Assembly (NCBI RefSeq): GCF_011300215.1
Contig: NZ_CP049866.1
Coordinates: 1,488,001-1,552,000, forward strand
Source: Nocardioides piscis
Lineage (GTDB): Bacteria; Actinomycetota; Actinomycetes; Propionibacteriales; Nocardioidaceae
DNA length: 64,000 bases
Direction of reading: 5' to 3'
Positions 18,328 to 25,898 of this stretch are shown piece after piece. Position 1 is the stretch's first letter. Each line of letters opens with the position of its first letter. The notes beneath the pieces were generated by a model. That model saw nothing but the letters and a program-made list of their open reading frames with translations. It was not told where the DNA came from and made no database searches. Position numbers and translations under genes: made by a program.

Positions 18328-18984
18328 ATGCGTGAGGCCTTCCATGACCAGCTCGACGGCATCTTCGTCGACCTCGCCGAGATGTGCGGACAGGTGGAGG
18401 TGGCTGTCAACCGTGCCACTGCCGCGCTCCTGACCGGCGACGCCGGGATCGCCGAGCAGGTGATCAGCGCCGACCGCGAGATCGACACCAACCGCGAGCG
18501 GGTCGAGGACAATGCCTTCGCACTGCTGTCGTTGCAGCAGCCCGTCGCCGGCGACCTGCGCACCGTCGTGGCCGCCCTGCGCATGGTGAGCGAGCTGGAG
18601 CGGATGGGTGACCTCTCGGTGCACGTCGCCAAGATCGCGCGGCTGCGGGTGCCCAACATCGCCGTCCCGGAGTCGATCCGCGAGACGATGGTGAGGATGG
18701 CCGAGACGGCCGAGGACATGGTGCGCCGGGTGAAGGCGATCATCGCCGACCGCGACGTCGAGGCTGCGATCGAGCTCGGCCGCGACGACGAGATCATGGA
18801 CCAGCTGCGACGCAAGAGCTTCGCCGAGCTGCTGGGCGACGACTGGGCCCACGGGGTGGAGGCAGCCGTCGACATCGCGCTGCTCGGTCGCTACTACGAG
18901 CGGATCGCCGACCACGCCGTGTCGGTCGCCAACCGGGTCGTGTTCGTCGTCACCGGCGAGATGGTGTCGCGCCGCGACAACTGA
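18328..18984 (+). CDS. phoU: Phosphate signalling protein PhoU
   Basis: A 218-residue protein made of two PhoU three-helix repeats. Each has the family's acidic metal-binding signature region: ERMGDLSVHVAKIA in the first and YYERIADHAVSVANR in the second. PhoU links the Pst transporter to the SenX3-type kinase and damps the phosphate response when phosphate is plentiful (known). Divergent placement from senX3-regX3 with a PHO-box-like repeat between supports this role. No pst genes are in the window. It converges on gpmA. Confidence 0.95.
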   Translation: MREAFHDQLDGIFVDLAEMCGQVEVAVNRATAALLTGDAGIAEQVISADREIDTNRERVEDNAFALLSLQQPVAGDLRTVVAALRMVSELERMGDLSVHVAKIARLRVPNIAVPESIRETMVRMAETAEDMVRRVKAIIADRDVEAAIELGRDDEIMDQLRRKSFAELLGDDWAHGVEAAVDIALLGRYYERIADHAVSVANRVVFVVTGEMVSRRDN

Positions 18985-19048
18985 GTCGCCCAACGACTCC
19001 TTCAGCCCCCCGCCCGGACGGGGACTCCGACGTCGGCAGAGAGACGCC

Positions 19049-19792
19049 TCAGCGGCCCTGGTTGGCCACGGCAGCGGCTGCGGCCTCGGCAGCCGCCGGG
19101 TCGAGATATTCGCCGCCCGCCACGGTGGGTCGCAGGTCGTCGTCGAGGCGATAGACCAGCGGCATGCCGGTCGGGATGTTGAGCGCCGCGATGTCGTCGT
19201 CGGAGATGCCGTCGAGGTGCTTGACCAGGGCTCGCAGGCTGTTGCCGTGGGCGGCCACGAGCACGGTCCTGCCGGACGTCAGGTCGGGGACGATCTCCGC
19301 CTCCCAGTAGGGCAGGAAGCGGGCGATCACGTCCTTGAGGCACTCGGTGCGGGGCAGCTCGTCGCCCAGGTCGGCATAGCGCACGTCGTCGGCCTGCGAG
19401 AACTCGTCCCCGTCCTCGATCGGCGGGGGAGGCGTGTCGAAGGAGCGGCGCCAGAGCATGAACTGCTCCTCGCCGTACTCCTCGAGGGTCTGCTTCTTGT
19501 CCTTGCCCTGGAGTGCGCCGTAGTGGCGCTCGTTGAGCCGCCACGACCGCTTGACGGGGATCCAGTGGCGATCGGCCGCGTCGAGCGCCAGGCAAGCGGT
19601 GTTGATGGCGCGGCGCTGGAGCGAGGTGTGCACGACGTCAGGGGCCAGCCCGGCGTCACGGATGAGCTCACCACCGCGGACCGCCTCGGCGCGGCCCTTC
19701 TCGGTCAGGGCCACGTCGACCCAGCCGGTGAAGAGGTTCTTGGCGTTCCACTCGCTCTCGCCGTGGCGGAGCAGGACGAGGGTGTAGGTCAT
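19049..19792 (-). CDS. gpmA: 2,3-bisphosphoglycerate-dependent phosphoglycerate mutase
   Basis: A 247-residue glycolytic enzyme that interconverts 3- and 2-phosphoglycerate. The phosphohistidine motif [12 protein letters not shown] puts the catalytic His at position 10; [25 protein letters not shown] and [14 protein letters not shown], with the second catalytic His, are intact. The C-terminal tail is alanine-rich. It is transcribed towards phoU. The gap to phoU contains a weak stem (18983-18988 with 18994-18999), which could be a terminator. A lipoprotein gene lies 31 bp upstream on the same strand. Confidence 0.96.
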   Translation of the reverse strand: MTYTLVLLRHGESEWNAKNLFTGWVDVALTEKGRAEAVRGGELIRDAGLAPDVVHTSLQRRAINTACLALDAADRHWIPVKRSWRLNERHYGALQGKDKKQTLEEYGEEQFMLWRRSFDTPPPPIEDGDEFSQADDVRYADLGDELPRTECLKDVIARFLPYWEAEIVPDLTSGRTVLVAAHGNSLRALVKHLDGISDDDIAALNIPTGMPLVYRLDDDLRPTVAGGEYLDPAAAEAAAAAVANQGR

Positions 19793-19823
19793 TCCAGGTG
19801 CCTTCCGGGGGAGGACGAGTGGC

Positions 19824-20339
19824 TCAGTGGGCGGCTTCGTCGGACTCGGCCGACTCCTCCGCGGGCTCTTCGGGCGGCGCGGCGCCGTCGAGGTCGGCGT
19901 AGTAGTTGGCGTTCTCCACGACCGGGGCCTCCAGGACGATGGACTCGCCGTTGTCGAAGCCGAAGGTGAGCTCCACCCAGTTTCCGGCCTCGAAGTCGCC
20001 GGTGATCTTGATGTCCGCGGCGGGCTCGGCGAGGTTGACCAGCTCGCCCGGCTGTATGGCGATGGGCTCGAGCTCGACCGGCTCGAAGTCGCCGGTGACC
20101 TCGGTCAGGGCGGTCTCCTCGCCTTCGGAGCTGTTGGACAGCGAGGCGATGAGGGTCCCCGAGCCCGGCTCGGTGGAGACGACCACTGCGCCGCTCACCT
20201 TGACGTCGTCACCGGACGAGTTGACGCCGGTCGCAGGGGTGTAGACCCGGTCGGTGGCGGCGTCGAAGCCGCACGAGGACAGGCCAGCGGTCAGTGCGAC
20301 GGCGAAGGCCGTGAGCGCGAAGGAGCGTCGGAGCTGCAT
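19824..20339 (-). CDS. LpqE-like lipoprotein
   Basis: A 171-residue exported lipoprotein. The N-terminus [19 protein letters not shown] precedes the lipobox LSSC, with lipidation expected at Cys23. The mature part is a beta-rich domain ([26 protein letters not shown]...) that recalls the copper-chaperone-like PCuAC/DUF461 fold, and the C-terminus is acidic. In mycobacteria the similar LpqE lies near carD and ispD, and here carD is 1 kb away, which supports the assignment. No clear Met/His copper motif is visible, so function is open. Confidence 0.75.
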   Translation of the reverse strand: MQLRRSFALTAFAVALTAGLSSCGFDAATDRVYTPATGVNSSGDDVKVSGAVVVSTEPGSGTLIASLSNSSEGEETALTEVTGDFEPVELEPIAIQPGELVNLAEPAADIKITGDFEAGNWVELTFGFDNGESIVLEAPVVENANYYADLDGAAPPEEPAEESAESDEAAH

Positions 20340-20360
20340 GGCGCACAGACTAGCGTCGCC

Positions 20361-21197
20361 TCAGGTCAGGCCGAGAGTCTGTCCCGTGATGAGCATCGCC
20401 ACGACGACGGCGGCGGTGAAGACACCGGCCACGACCAGGAGTCGCGGAGCGCCGATCCGCAGCGCGATCCGCAGCGGGAGGGAGCGGAGCCCGTCCTTGT
20501 TGTCGGGCACGAGGCCCGGCAGGGCGCGCAGGACGTGGATCCCGATGCCCAGCAGGGCGGCGAGCACGGTCATCAGCACCGTGGGCGCGCTGTCGGCGCC
20601 GAGACCGTTCCAACCGCCGTACGCGAGGAAGGCGGGGTAGAGCGCGAACTGGACGGCCCAGGGGAGGAACGACAGCGCGCTGCCACGCAGGAACCGGTTG
20701 CCGACGAAGCCGACGAGCAGGGCGAGGAGATAGGCGCCGCCTGCTCGGACGCCGGCGCTGAGGGCGAGGGGGACGACGAGCAACAACGCGCACGTGAGGC
20801 TGAACCAGACGGTCCCGGGGTCGAGCAGGCCGGTGGCGACGGGCTTGCCGGGGAGGTCGTGGCGTTCGTCGCGGACACGGTCGACGAGGTCGTTGTCCCA
20901 TCCGAGCATGGTCTGGCCCACGAGAGCGATCAGGAACACCAGGCCGACCTCGCGCAGGGGTCGGTCGGCGAGGGCGGCCGCGATCGACAACCCCGCTGCG
21001 GTGAGCAGTGCCTGCTTGGGGTGAGCGGCGCGGACCAGCAGCACGGGCAGGGTCTCGCTGATCCGGAAGGGCCGCCTCGGTGCGGACTGCTCCCCGGCGG
21101 TCGCGGAGGCAGTGCGAGCCGGTGGTGGCGGCGCGGTGTCCGCCGGTCGTGCCGTGGCAGCGGGCGTGCGCTTGCGCAGGCGCTTGAGGGGCGGCAT
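20361..21197 (-). CDS. UbiA-family prenyltransferase-like membrane protein
   Basis: A 278-residue membrane protein of the UbiA superfamily, which transfers prenyl groups to aromatic or other acceptors. The first Asp-rich motif is [22 protein letters not shown] and the second is [17 protein letters not shown]. About eight hydrophobic helices follow a 45-residue basic, proline-rich N-terminus. The ATG at 21197 is favoured (GATACT lies 7 nt upstream); ATGs at 21215 and 21266 are alternatives. The acceptor is unknown. It is divergent from carD. Confidence 0.78.
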   Translation of the reverse strand: MPPLKRLRKRTPAATARPADTAPPPPARTASATAGEQSAPRRPFRISETLPVLLVRAAHPKQALLTAAGLSIAAALADRPLREVGLVFLIALVGQTMLGWDNDLVDRVRDERHDLPGKPVATGLLDPGTVWFSLTCALLLVVPLALSAGVRAGGAYLLALLVGFVGNRFLRGSALSFLPWAVQFALYPAFLAYGGWNGLGADSAPTVLMTVLAALLGIGIHVLRALPGLVPDNKDGLRSLPLRIALRIGAPRLLVVAGVFTAAVVVAMLITGQTLGLT

Positions 21198-21355
21198 GCC
21201 ACGCAGTATCCCCATCCTGGGGCGGGTTGGGGGACGAAGGAGTGCGTTTCGCGGTGAAACGTCCAAGCGCCCACCACAGCACGCCCCGGTCTGTCAAGCC
21301 CGGATATGGCCTCTGACCTGCGCAAACGACGTCGGGGACGGGTGGGGACGCGTGT

Positions 21356-21361
21356 TAGACT
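21356..21361 (+). promoter_or_regulatory. carD promoter -10 and ribosome binding site
   Basis: TAGACT is a good -10 hexamer. Unlike many genes here, carD then has a real leader with GGAAGGGG (21371-21378) ahead of the ATG at 21388. Confidence 0.5.
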
Positions 21362-21387
21362 GCTCACCTAGGAAGGGGTACGACTAC

Positions 21388-21873
21388 ATGACTTTCACCG
21401 TCGGCGAAACGGTTGTTTATCCAAATCACGGGGCTGCTGTCATCGAGGAGATCGAGACGCGCACCATCAAGGGAGAGGACCGGGAATACCTGGTCCTGCG
21501 CATCGTCGCCCAGCAAGACCTCGTCGTCCGGGTGCCGGCGTGCAACCTCGACCTGGTGGGCGTGCGTGACGTGGTCGACAAGGAGGGCCTCGACCGCGTG
21601 TTCGAGGTCCTGCGTGCCGCCCACGTGGAGGAGCCGACCAACTGGTCGCGCCGCTACAAGGCCAACCTGGAGAAGCTCCACTCCGGTGACGTGATGAAGG
21701 TGGCCGAGGTCGTTCGTGACCTCTGGCGCCGCGAGCGTGACCGCGGTCTCTCCGCTGGTGAGAAGCGAATGCTCGCCAAGGCCCGCCAGATCCTGGTCTC
21801 CGAGCTCGCTCTCGCCGAGCACACCAACGAGGACAAGGCCGAGGCCATCCTCGACGAAGTGCTCGCGTCCTGA
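21388..21873 (+). CDS. carD: RNA polymerase-binding transcription factor CarD
   Basis: A 161-residue global regulator that binds the RNA polymerase beta subunit and stabilises open complexes, notably at rRNA promoters (known in mycobacteria). The Tudor-like RNAP-interacting domain is at 1-55 ([21 protein letters not shown]), followed by the DNA-binding helical domain with [17 protein letters not shown] and the conserved Trp in [20 protein letters not shown]. It is usually essential. It is followed by an IspD-like gene, matching the carD-ispD order elsewhere. Confidence 0.97.
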   Translation: MTFTVGETVVYPNHGAAVIEEIETRTIKGEDREYLVLRIVAQQDLVVRVPACNLDLVGVRDVVDKEGLDRVFEVLRAAHVEEPTNWSRRYKANLEKLHSGDVMKVAEVVRDLWRRERDRGLSAGEKRMLAKARQILVSELALAEHTNEDKAEAILDEVLAS

Positions 21874-21914
21874 GCACCTTCTTCGACAGCGACCCGCTCC
21901 CCGCCCTCGGCCTC

Positions 21915-22433
21915 GTGCTGGAGGAGGGACGCGGGTCGCTTCCATTTGCCCTCGTCCACGGTGAGGCCCTCGTCGTCTGCGCCGCATGGGCACTCGGCGA
22001 GGCAGGTGTCACGCTGCTCGACACCGGCACCACGTGGGAGTCGATCCGCGAGGCGGACGAGACGCTCGTGCTCCACGACTCGCTGTGCCCCCTCACGCCC
22101 GCCGCGTTCATCGCCGCGTGCGTCGAGCGCGCCCGGGTCGAGGACGCCGTGGTGGTCGCGACCCGCCCCGTCACCGACACCGTCAAGGTGCTGGCGCAGG
22201 GCGTGGTGGGGCCGACGGTCGACCGCGACGGGCTGACCGCGATCGTGTCGCCGGTCGTCCTGCCGCCCTCGGTGGTCGCGACGCTGCCGGAGGCCCCGGA
22301 CACCGACCTGGTGTCGCTGGTGGCCGACCTGGCCCGGTCACACCGGATCGTGCTCGTCGAGGCCCCTGCGTCGGCCCGCCGCGTCACCTCGACCGAGGAC
22401 CTGCCGATGCTCGAGGCCCTCACCGAGGGGTGA
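21915..22433 (+). CDS. Degenerate IspD-like protein without nucleotide-binding N-terminus
   Basis: A 172-residue protein that resembles the middle and end of IspD (MEP cytidylyltransferase): LVLHDSLCPLTPAAFI recalls HDAARPL, RPVTDTVK is a typical IspD segment, and RRVTSTEDLPMLEAL recalls [17 protein letters not shown]. The AAGSGxRxG cytidylyl-binding start is absent, so the IspD reaction is unlikely. Good coding sequence extends upstream to the carD stop ([13 protein letters not shown]...), where only a CTG at 21870 could start it; the GTG at 21915 is the first standard start. It sits where ispD lies in relatives, and a complete ispD is 1 kb away. Confidence 0.65.
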   Translation: MLEEGRGSLPFALVHGEALVVCAAWALGEAGVTLLDTGTTWESIREADETLVLHDSLCPLTPAAFIAACVERARVEDAVVVATRPVTDTVKVLAQGVVGPTVDRDGLTAIVSPVVLPPSVVATLPEAPDTDLVSLVADLARSHRIVLVEAPASARRVTSTEDLPMLEALTEG

Positions 22434-22439
22434 AATGCC

Positions 22440-22473
22440 ACCGACCCCCTCCGCCGAGGCGAAGGGGGCCGGT
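22440..22473. terminator. Bidirectional terminator hairpin
   Basis: 22440-22450 pairs with 22463-22473 (ACCG-CCCCCT against AGGGGG-CGGT, one mismatch), with further CGCC/GGCG pairing inside. It lies between two convergent genes and can serve both. Confidence 0.65.
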
Positions 22474-22481
22474 CGTGTGGA

Positions 22482-23369
22482 TCAGGGGCGGAACGTGCCC
22501 GGGTCCTCAGGGGCCGGGAACGCCTGCGTCTGCAGGCCCTGGTCGGGTGAGGTGGTGGACGTGCTGGGCGACGTGTAGGTGCCGGACCCAGCGGTCGCTC
22601 CGGTCGAGCCCGTGGTCGTCGTGCCCGTCGTGCTCGAGCCGCTCAGGTCGGACTGCTCGTAGCTCTCCTTGGCGCGGTCGCGACCCTGCTGGAGGTCCTG
22701 CTTCGCCTGCTCCTTGGCGTCGCCACCCTTGCGGTAGGCGTCCTCGAGGAGACGGCTCGCGACGTCCTTGCCACCGAGGCCGAAGGCGAGGGCCAGGCCG
22801 AGGGCGAGCGCGAACATCACGGCAGCGAACGCGATCCGGACGATCTCCGGGGCGATCTGCAGCTGCTCGAGGATCATGAACATCGCGATCACCATGATCA
22901 GCGCGGGCACGACACTCGCCACGATCTTGCCGGTGGGGGTGTCGCCCATGAACTTGGTGACGGCGGTCGCCACGACCCCGGAGACCAGGGCCGCGATGAT
23001 GAAGATGGCGATGGCCACCAAGACGTTGGGCAGGTAGGCCAGCACGTCGTTCATGAACGTCGTGAGCACGGCGATCTTGAGCACTCCGACCGCGGTGAAC
23101 AAGAAGATCAGGAAGATCAACCAGAAGACGATCGAGGCGATGCCGGCGGAGACGGAGGTCCCCGGCAGCACGGCGTCGATCTGCTTGGCGGAGCTCGACT
23201 GCCGCAGCTTCTGGTCGACATGCATCCGGTCCAGCAGCTTGCGGACGATGCCGGCAACCACCTTGGCGATGATGTAGCCGATCAGCAGGACGAGCAGGAA
23301 GCCCAGCAAGCGGGGCAGGAAGGCAAATATGGTGTCTGTGGTGTTCTCGAAGCTCTCGCCGATGTCCAT
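22482..23369 (-). CDS. Mechanosensitive-channel-like membrane protein with TM-helix repeats
   Basis: A 295-residue protein of the small MscS-related/CmpX type with conserved TM-helix repeats. Five hydrophobic segments lie at about 15-40, 73-98, 110-137, 145-165 and 170-195, including LPRLLGFLLVLLIGYIIAKV. GLALAFGLGGKDVASRLLEDAYRK follows the last segment. The C-terminal 70 residues are hydrophilic and Ser/Thr/Gly-rich. AGAGGAG lies about 6 nt before the ATG; the ORF is open further upstream. It could sense membrane tension. A paralogue is at 30824-31621, with the same layout. Confidence 0.8.
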   Translation of the reverse strand: MDIGESFENTTDTIFAFLPRLLGFLLVLLIGYIIAKVVAGIVRKLLDRMHVDQKLRQSSSAKQIDAVLPGTSVSAGIASIVFWLIFLIFLFTAVGVLKIAVLTTFMNDVLAYLPNVLVAIAIFIIAALVSGVVATAVTKFMGDTPTGKIVASVVPALIMVIAMFMILEQLQIAPEIVRIAFAAVMFALALGLALAFGLGGKDVASRLLEDAYRKGGDAKEQAKQDLQQGRDRAKESYEQSDLSGSSTTGTTTTGSTGATAGSGTYTSPSTSTTSPDQGLQTQAFPAPEDPGTFRP

Positions 23370-23465
23370 GACGCTCCTCTGGTTCAAAGATCGATCGACG
23401 CCAGTCGCGCCGACAGGGTTGGGATCCCTTTCGAACGCTGTACCCACGCGTGCGGAAAACGTGCG

Positions 23466-24145
23466 TCACGCGTGACGGAGCAGCCGGCCGGCCAGGTCCA
23501 CGTCTTCGGGGAAGGTGATCTTCACGTTGCGCACCAGGCCGGCCACGACCACGATCTCGACGTCGGCGTGCTCGGTGAGCACGGCGGCGGTGTCCGTGCC
23601 CTCGAAACCCGACTCGGCTGCGGCGCGATGGGCTGCGAGGAGCAGGTCGGCGCGGAACGCCTGCGGAGTCTGTACGGCGCCGAGCTCGCCCGGCACGGCC
23701 TGTAGGTCGCTCGTCAGCAGACCCGTCGCCGGCAGGACCGGGATGGCCCCACCGTGCTCGCGAGCAGCGACGAGCGTCGCCTCGAGCAGCGCCGTGCCGG
23801 CCAGGGGCGGGCGGCGTCGTGGATGGCCACCAGGTCCACCTCCCCGGCGACGATCGCCGGCGCCAGCACCTGCATGGCGGCCCACTCGGACGCATGCCGG
23901 GTCGCGCCGCCCTCAACCAGCACCACCTCGTCCTCGCCGAGGTGCGGCGAGAGCACGGCGGCCACAGCGTCACGGTCGGCCGGGCGGACCACGACGACGA
24001 CCCGGGCCACGTCCTCGGCTGCCAGGGCGTCGCGCACCGACCACACCAGCACCGGCGCGTCCCCCAGGGGCAGCAGGACCTTGTTGGTCCCGGCGCCGAC
24101 CCTGGTGCCGGATCCGGCGGCGACGATGACGACGGCAGCAGGCAT
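23466..24145 (-). CDS. ispD: 2-C-methyl-D-erythritol 4-phosphate cytidylyltransferase (apparent frameshift)
   Basis: IspD makes CDP-methylerythritol in the MEP isoprenoid pathway. It has the CTP-binding AAGSGTRVG with a following Lys, [30 protein letters not shown] and [17 protein letters not shown]. The frame breaks at the GGGG run 23804-23807; one added base gives a 226-residue protein of normal length. As an essential enzyme, a true frameshift is unlikely unless another copy exists; the IspD-like neighbour lacks the nucleotide site. TAGGCT (24157-24152) is 6 nt before the ATG. IspF, which acts two steps later, is at 39.5 kb. Confidence 0.92.
23804..23807. other. Apparent frameshift site in ispD
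   Basis: GGGG (CCCC on the coding strand) is one base short for the frame [15 protein letters not shown]. Conserved IspD sequence lies in different frames on each side. Confidence 0.85.
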
Positions 24146-24151
24146 GGGCTG

Positions 24152-24157
24152 AGCCTA
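24152..24157 (-). promoter_or_regulatory. -10 element of leaderless ispD mRNA
   Basis: TAGGCT on the minus strand ends 6 nt before the ispD ATG at 24145. Confidence 0.55.
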
Positions 24158-24239
24158 GATCGCGTCGACCCGGCACATGACGTGACGGGTCGACCCCCGC
24201 GGATCGCGTCGACCCGGCACATGACGTGACGGGTCGACC
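24158..24239. repeat. Tandem pair of 38-bp hairpin repeats
   Basis: 24158-24195 and 24202-24239 are identical 38-bp units with a 44-bp period. Each contains GTCGACCCG and CGGGTCGAC as inverted arms around a 13-nt centre, so each can form a 9-bp hairpin. The 12-mer GACCCGGCACAT inside recurs, on the minus strand, in the hairpin at 39519-39551. The pair lies between the ispD promoter and the narK control region. Confidence 0.8.
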
Positions 24240-24257
24240 GTGAGGCCGTGAGGACAA

Positions 24258-24313
24258 GTTGACCCCTGGGTGAAACAAAGGGACGCGAACGCGAAACGTC
24301 GCCTTCCTACGGT
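24258..24313 (+). promoter_or_regulatory. narK control region
   Basis: CTTCCTACGGT (24303-24313), with TACGGT as the probable -10, recurs before nirB. GAAAC occurs at 24272 and 24293, and GTTGAC at 24258; the spacing (21 bp between the GAAACs) only roughly fits the GlnR consensus. AAGGAG lies ahead of the ATG at 24345. Activation by a nitrogen regulator is an inference. Confidence 0.4.
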
Positions 24314-24344
24314 TCGGGCACTGCCCTGAGTCAAGGAGTCGCCG

Positions 24345-25898
24345 ATGTCCCCCACTGCCACGCCCCGTGCCATGCCCCCTGCCGTGTCCCTGGAGTCCGC
24401 CTATCGAGGCGGGGTCACCATCGACCACTGGACCCCCGAGGACGACGAGTTCTGGGAGACGACCGGCAAGACGGTCGCGCGCCGCAACCTCGTGTGGTCG
24501 ATCTTCTCCGAGCACCTCGGGTTCTCGGTCTGGCTGCTCTGGTCGGTGAGCGCGGCACTGCTGCCGAAGGCCGGCTTCACCTTCACCGTGAGCCAGCTCT
24601 TCCTGCTCGTGGCGATCCCCAACCTGGTGGGGGCCCTCATCCGGCTGCCCTACACCTTCGCCGTACCGAAGTTCGGCGGACGCAACTGGACCGTCGTGAG
24701 TGCGACCGCGCTCCTGGTGCCGACGTTGCTCTTCGCCTGGGCGGTGCAGCACCCCGAGACGCCCTACTGGGTCTTCTGCGTCATCGCCGCCACCGCGGGG
24801 CTCGGCGGCGGGAACTTCGCCAGCTCGATGGCCAACATCAACTTCTTCTACCCCATCAAGAAGAAAGGCGCGGCGCTCGGCCTCAACGCGGCGGGCGGCA
24901 ACCTCGGGGTCGCCGTCATCCAGCTCTTCCTGCCCGTCGTCGTCGGCGGCGCCGGCATCTTCGGCCTGGTCAAGGCCAGCGAGGGCGGGTTCCACCTCGA
25001 GCGGGCGGGATATCTCTACGCCGGGCTGGCCGTGGTCGCGGCGATCTCCGCCCTGGTCTTCATGAACAACCTCTCGGGCGCGAAGTCCTCACCCCGCGAG
25101 CAGCTGCGGGTGCTCAAGTACAAGCACACCTGGGTGATGTCGTTCCTCTACATCGGCACCTTCGGCTCCTTCATCGGCTATTCGGCGGCGATGCCGCTGC
25201 TGATCAAGCTCAACTTCTGGAACCAGCCCGTGCCCACGGTGCCCGGCATCGGCATCAACTTCGCCTACTACGCGTTCCTGGGGGCCCTGGTCGGCTCGGT
25301 CGCGCGTCCGTACGGCGGCTGGCTGGCCGACAAGTACGGCGGCGCGCGGGTCACGCTGTGGACGTTCGCCGCGATGATCGCCGGCACGCTCGGCGTGATC
25401 TACACGCTCACCCTGCTCACCCCGGTCCCGCCGTCGGCGATCCCCGCCGACCCCACGACGTTCGTCCACTCGGCGGCGACCCAGGCGGCCGTGGACGCCA
25501 ACTCCGCCATCTTCCCGTGGTTCCTGGCCGCGTTCCTCTTCGTCTTCGCAGCCTCGGGGGTCGGCAACGGCTCCACCTATCGGATGATCCCGCTGATCCT
25601 GGCCAACGAGGCGAGGAAGAACGCCTCGCAGGACGGTCTCGCCGCCGCGATGCTGAAGGCCACCAAGGAGTCCAGCGCCGTCATCGGCATCGCCGGGGCG
25701 ATCGGGGCGCTGGGCGGCTTCGGAATCCCGATGACCTTCGGTGCCCCCTGGGTCGAGGACCCGGTTGGGGCGGTCAAGGTCGCCTTCGCGGTCTTCACGG
25801 GCTTCTATGCCGTGTGCCTGGCCACGACCTGGTTCGTCTATGTCCGCACGGTCAGCTTCGCCGGCCGCGCGCCGAGCCTGGCCGGTGCTGGAGTCTGA
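24345..25898 (+). CDS. narK: Nitrate/nitrite transporter NarK (MFS)
   Basis: A 517-residue inner-membrane transporter of the nitrate/nitrite porter family with about twelve helices. The two nitrate signatures are GLGGGNFASSMANINFFYP and GVGNGSTYRMIPLI. A hydrophilic 45-residue N-terminus with WTPEDDEFWETTGKTVARRNL precedes the first helix. It imports nitrate for the assimilatory reductase encoded next, which starts inside its stop codon (TGATG). It is the first gene of the three-gene narK operon. Confidence 0.95.
   Translation: MSPTATPRAMPPAVSLESAYRGGVTIDHWTPEDDEFWETTGKTVARRNLVWSIFSEHLGFSVWLLWSVSAALLPKAGFTFTVSQLFLLVAIPNLVGALIRLPYTFAVPKFGGRNWTVVSATALLVPTLLFAWAVQHPETPYWVFCVIAATAGLGGGNFASSMANINFFYPIKKKGAALGLNAAGGNLGVAVIQLFLPVVVGGAGIFGLVKASEGGFHLERAGYLYAGLAVVAAISALVFMNNLSGAKSSPREQLRVLKYKHTWVMSFLYIGTFGSFIGYSAAMPLLIKLNFWNQPVPTVPGIGINFAYYAFLGALVGSVARPYGGWLADKYGGARVTLWTFAAMIAGTLGVIYTLTLLTPVPPSAIPADPTTFVHSAATQAAVDANSAIFPWFLAAFLFVFAASGVGNGSTYRMIPLILANEARKNASQDGLAAAMLKATKESSAVIGIAGAIGALGGFGIPMTFGAPWVEDPVGAVKVAFAVFTGFYAVCLATTWFVYVRTVSFAGRAPSLAGAGV

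Noticed and set aside
24258..24300. Firm GlnR operator before narK
   Set aside because: GAAAC and GTTGAC words are present but spacing departs from the GTnAC-n6-GAAAC pattern, so I list it only as a possible control region.
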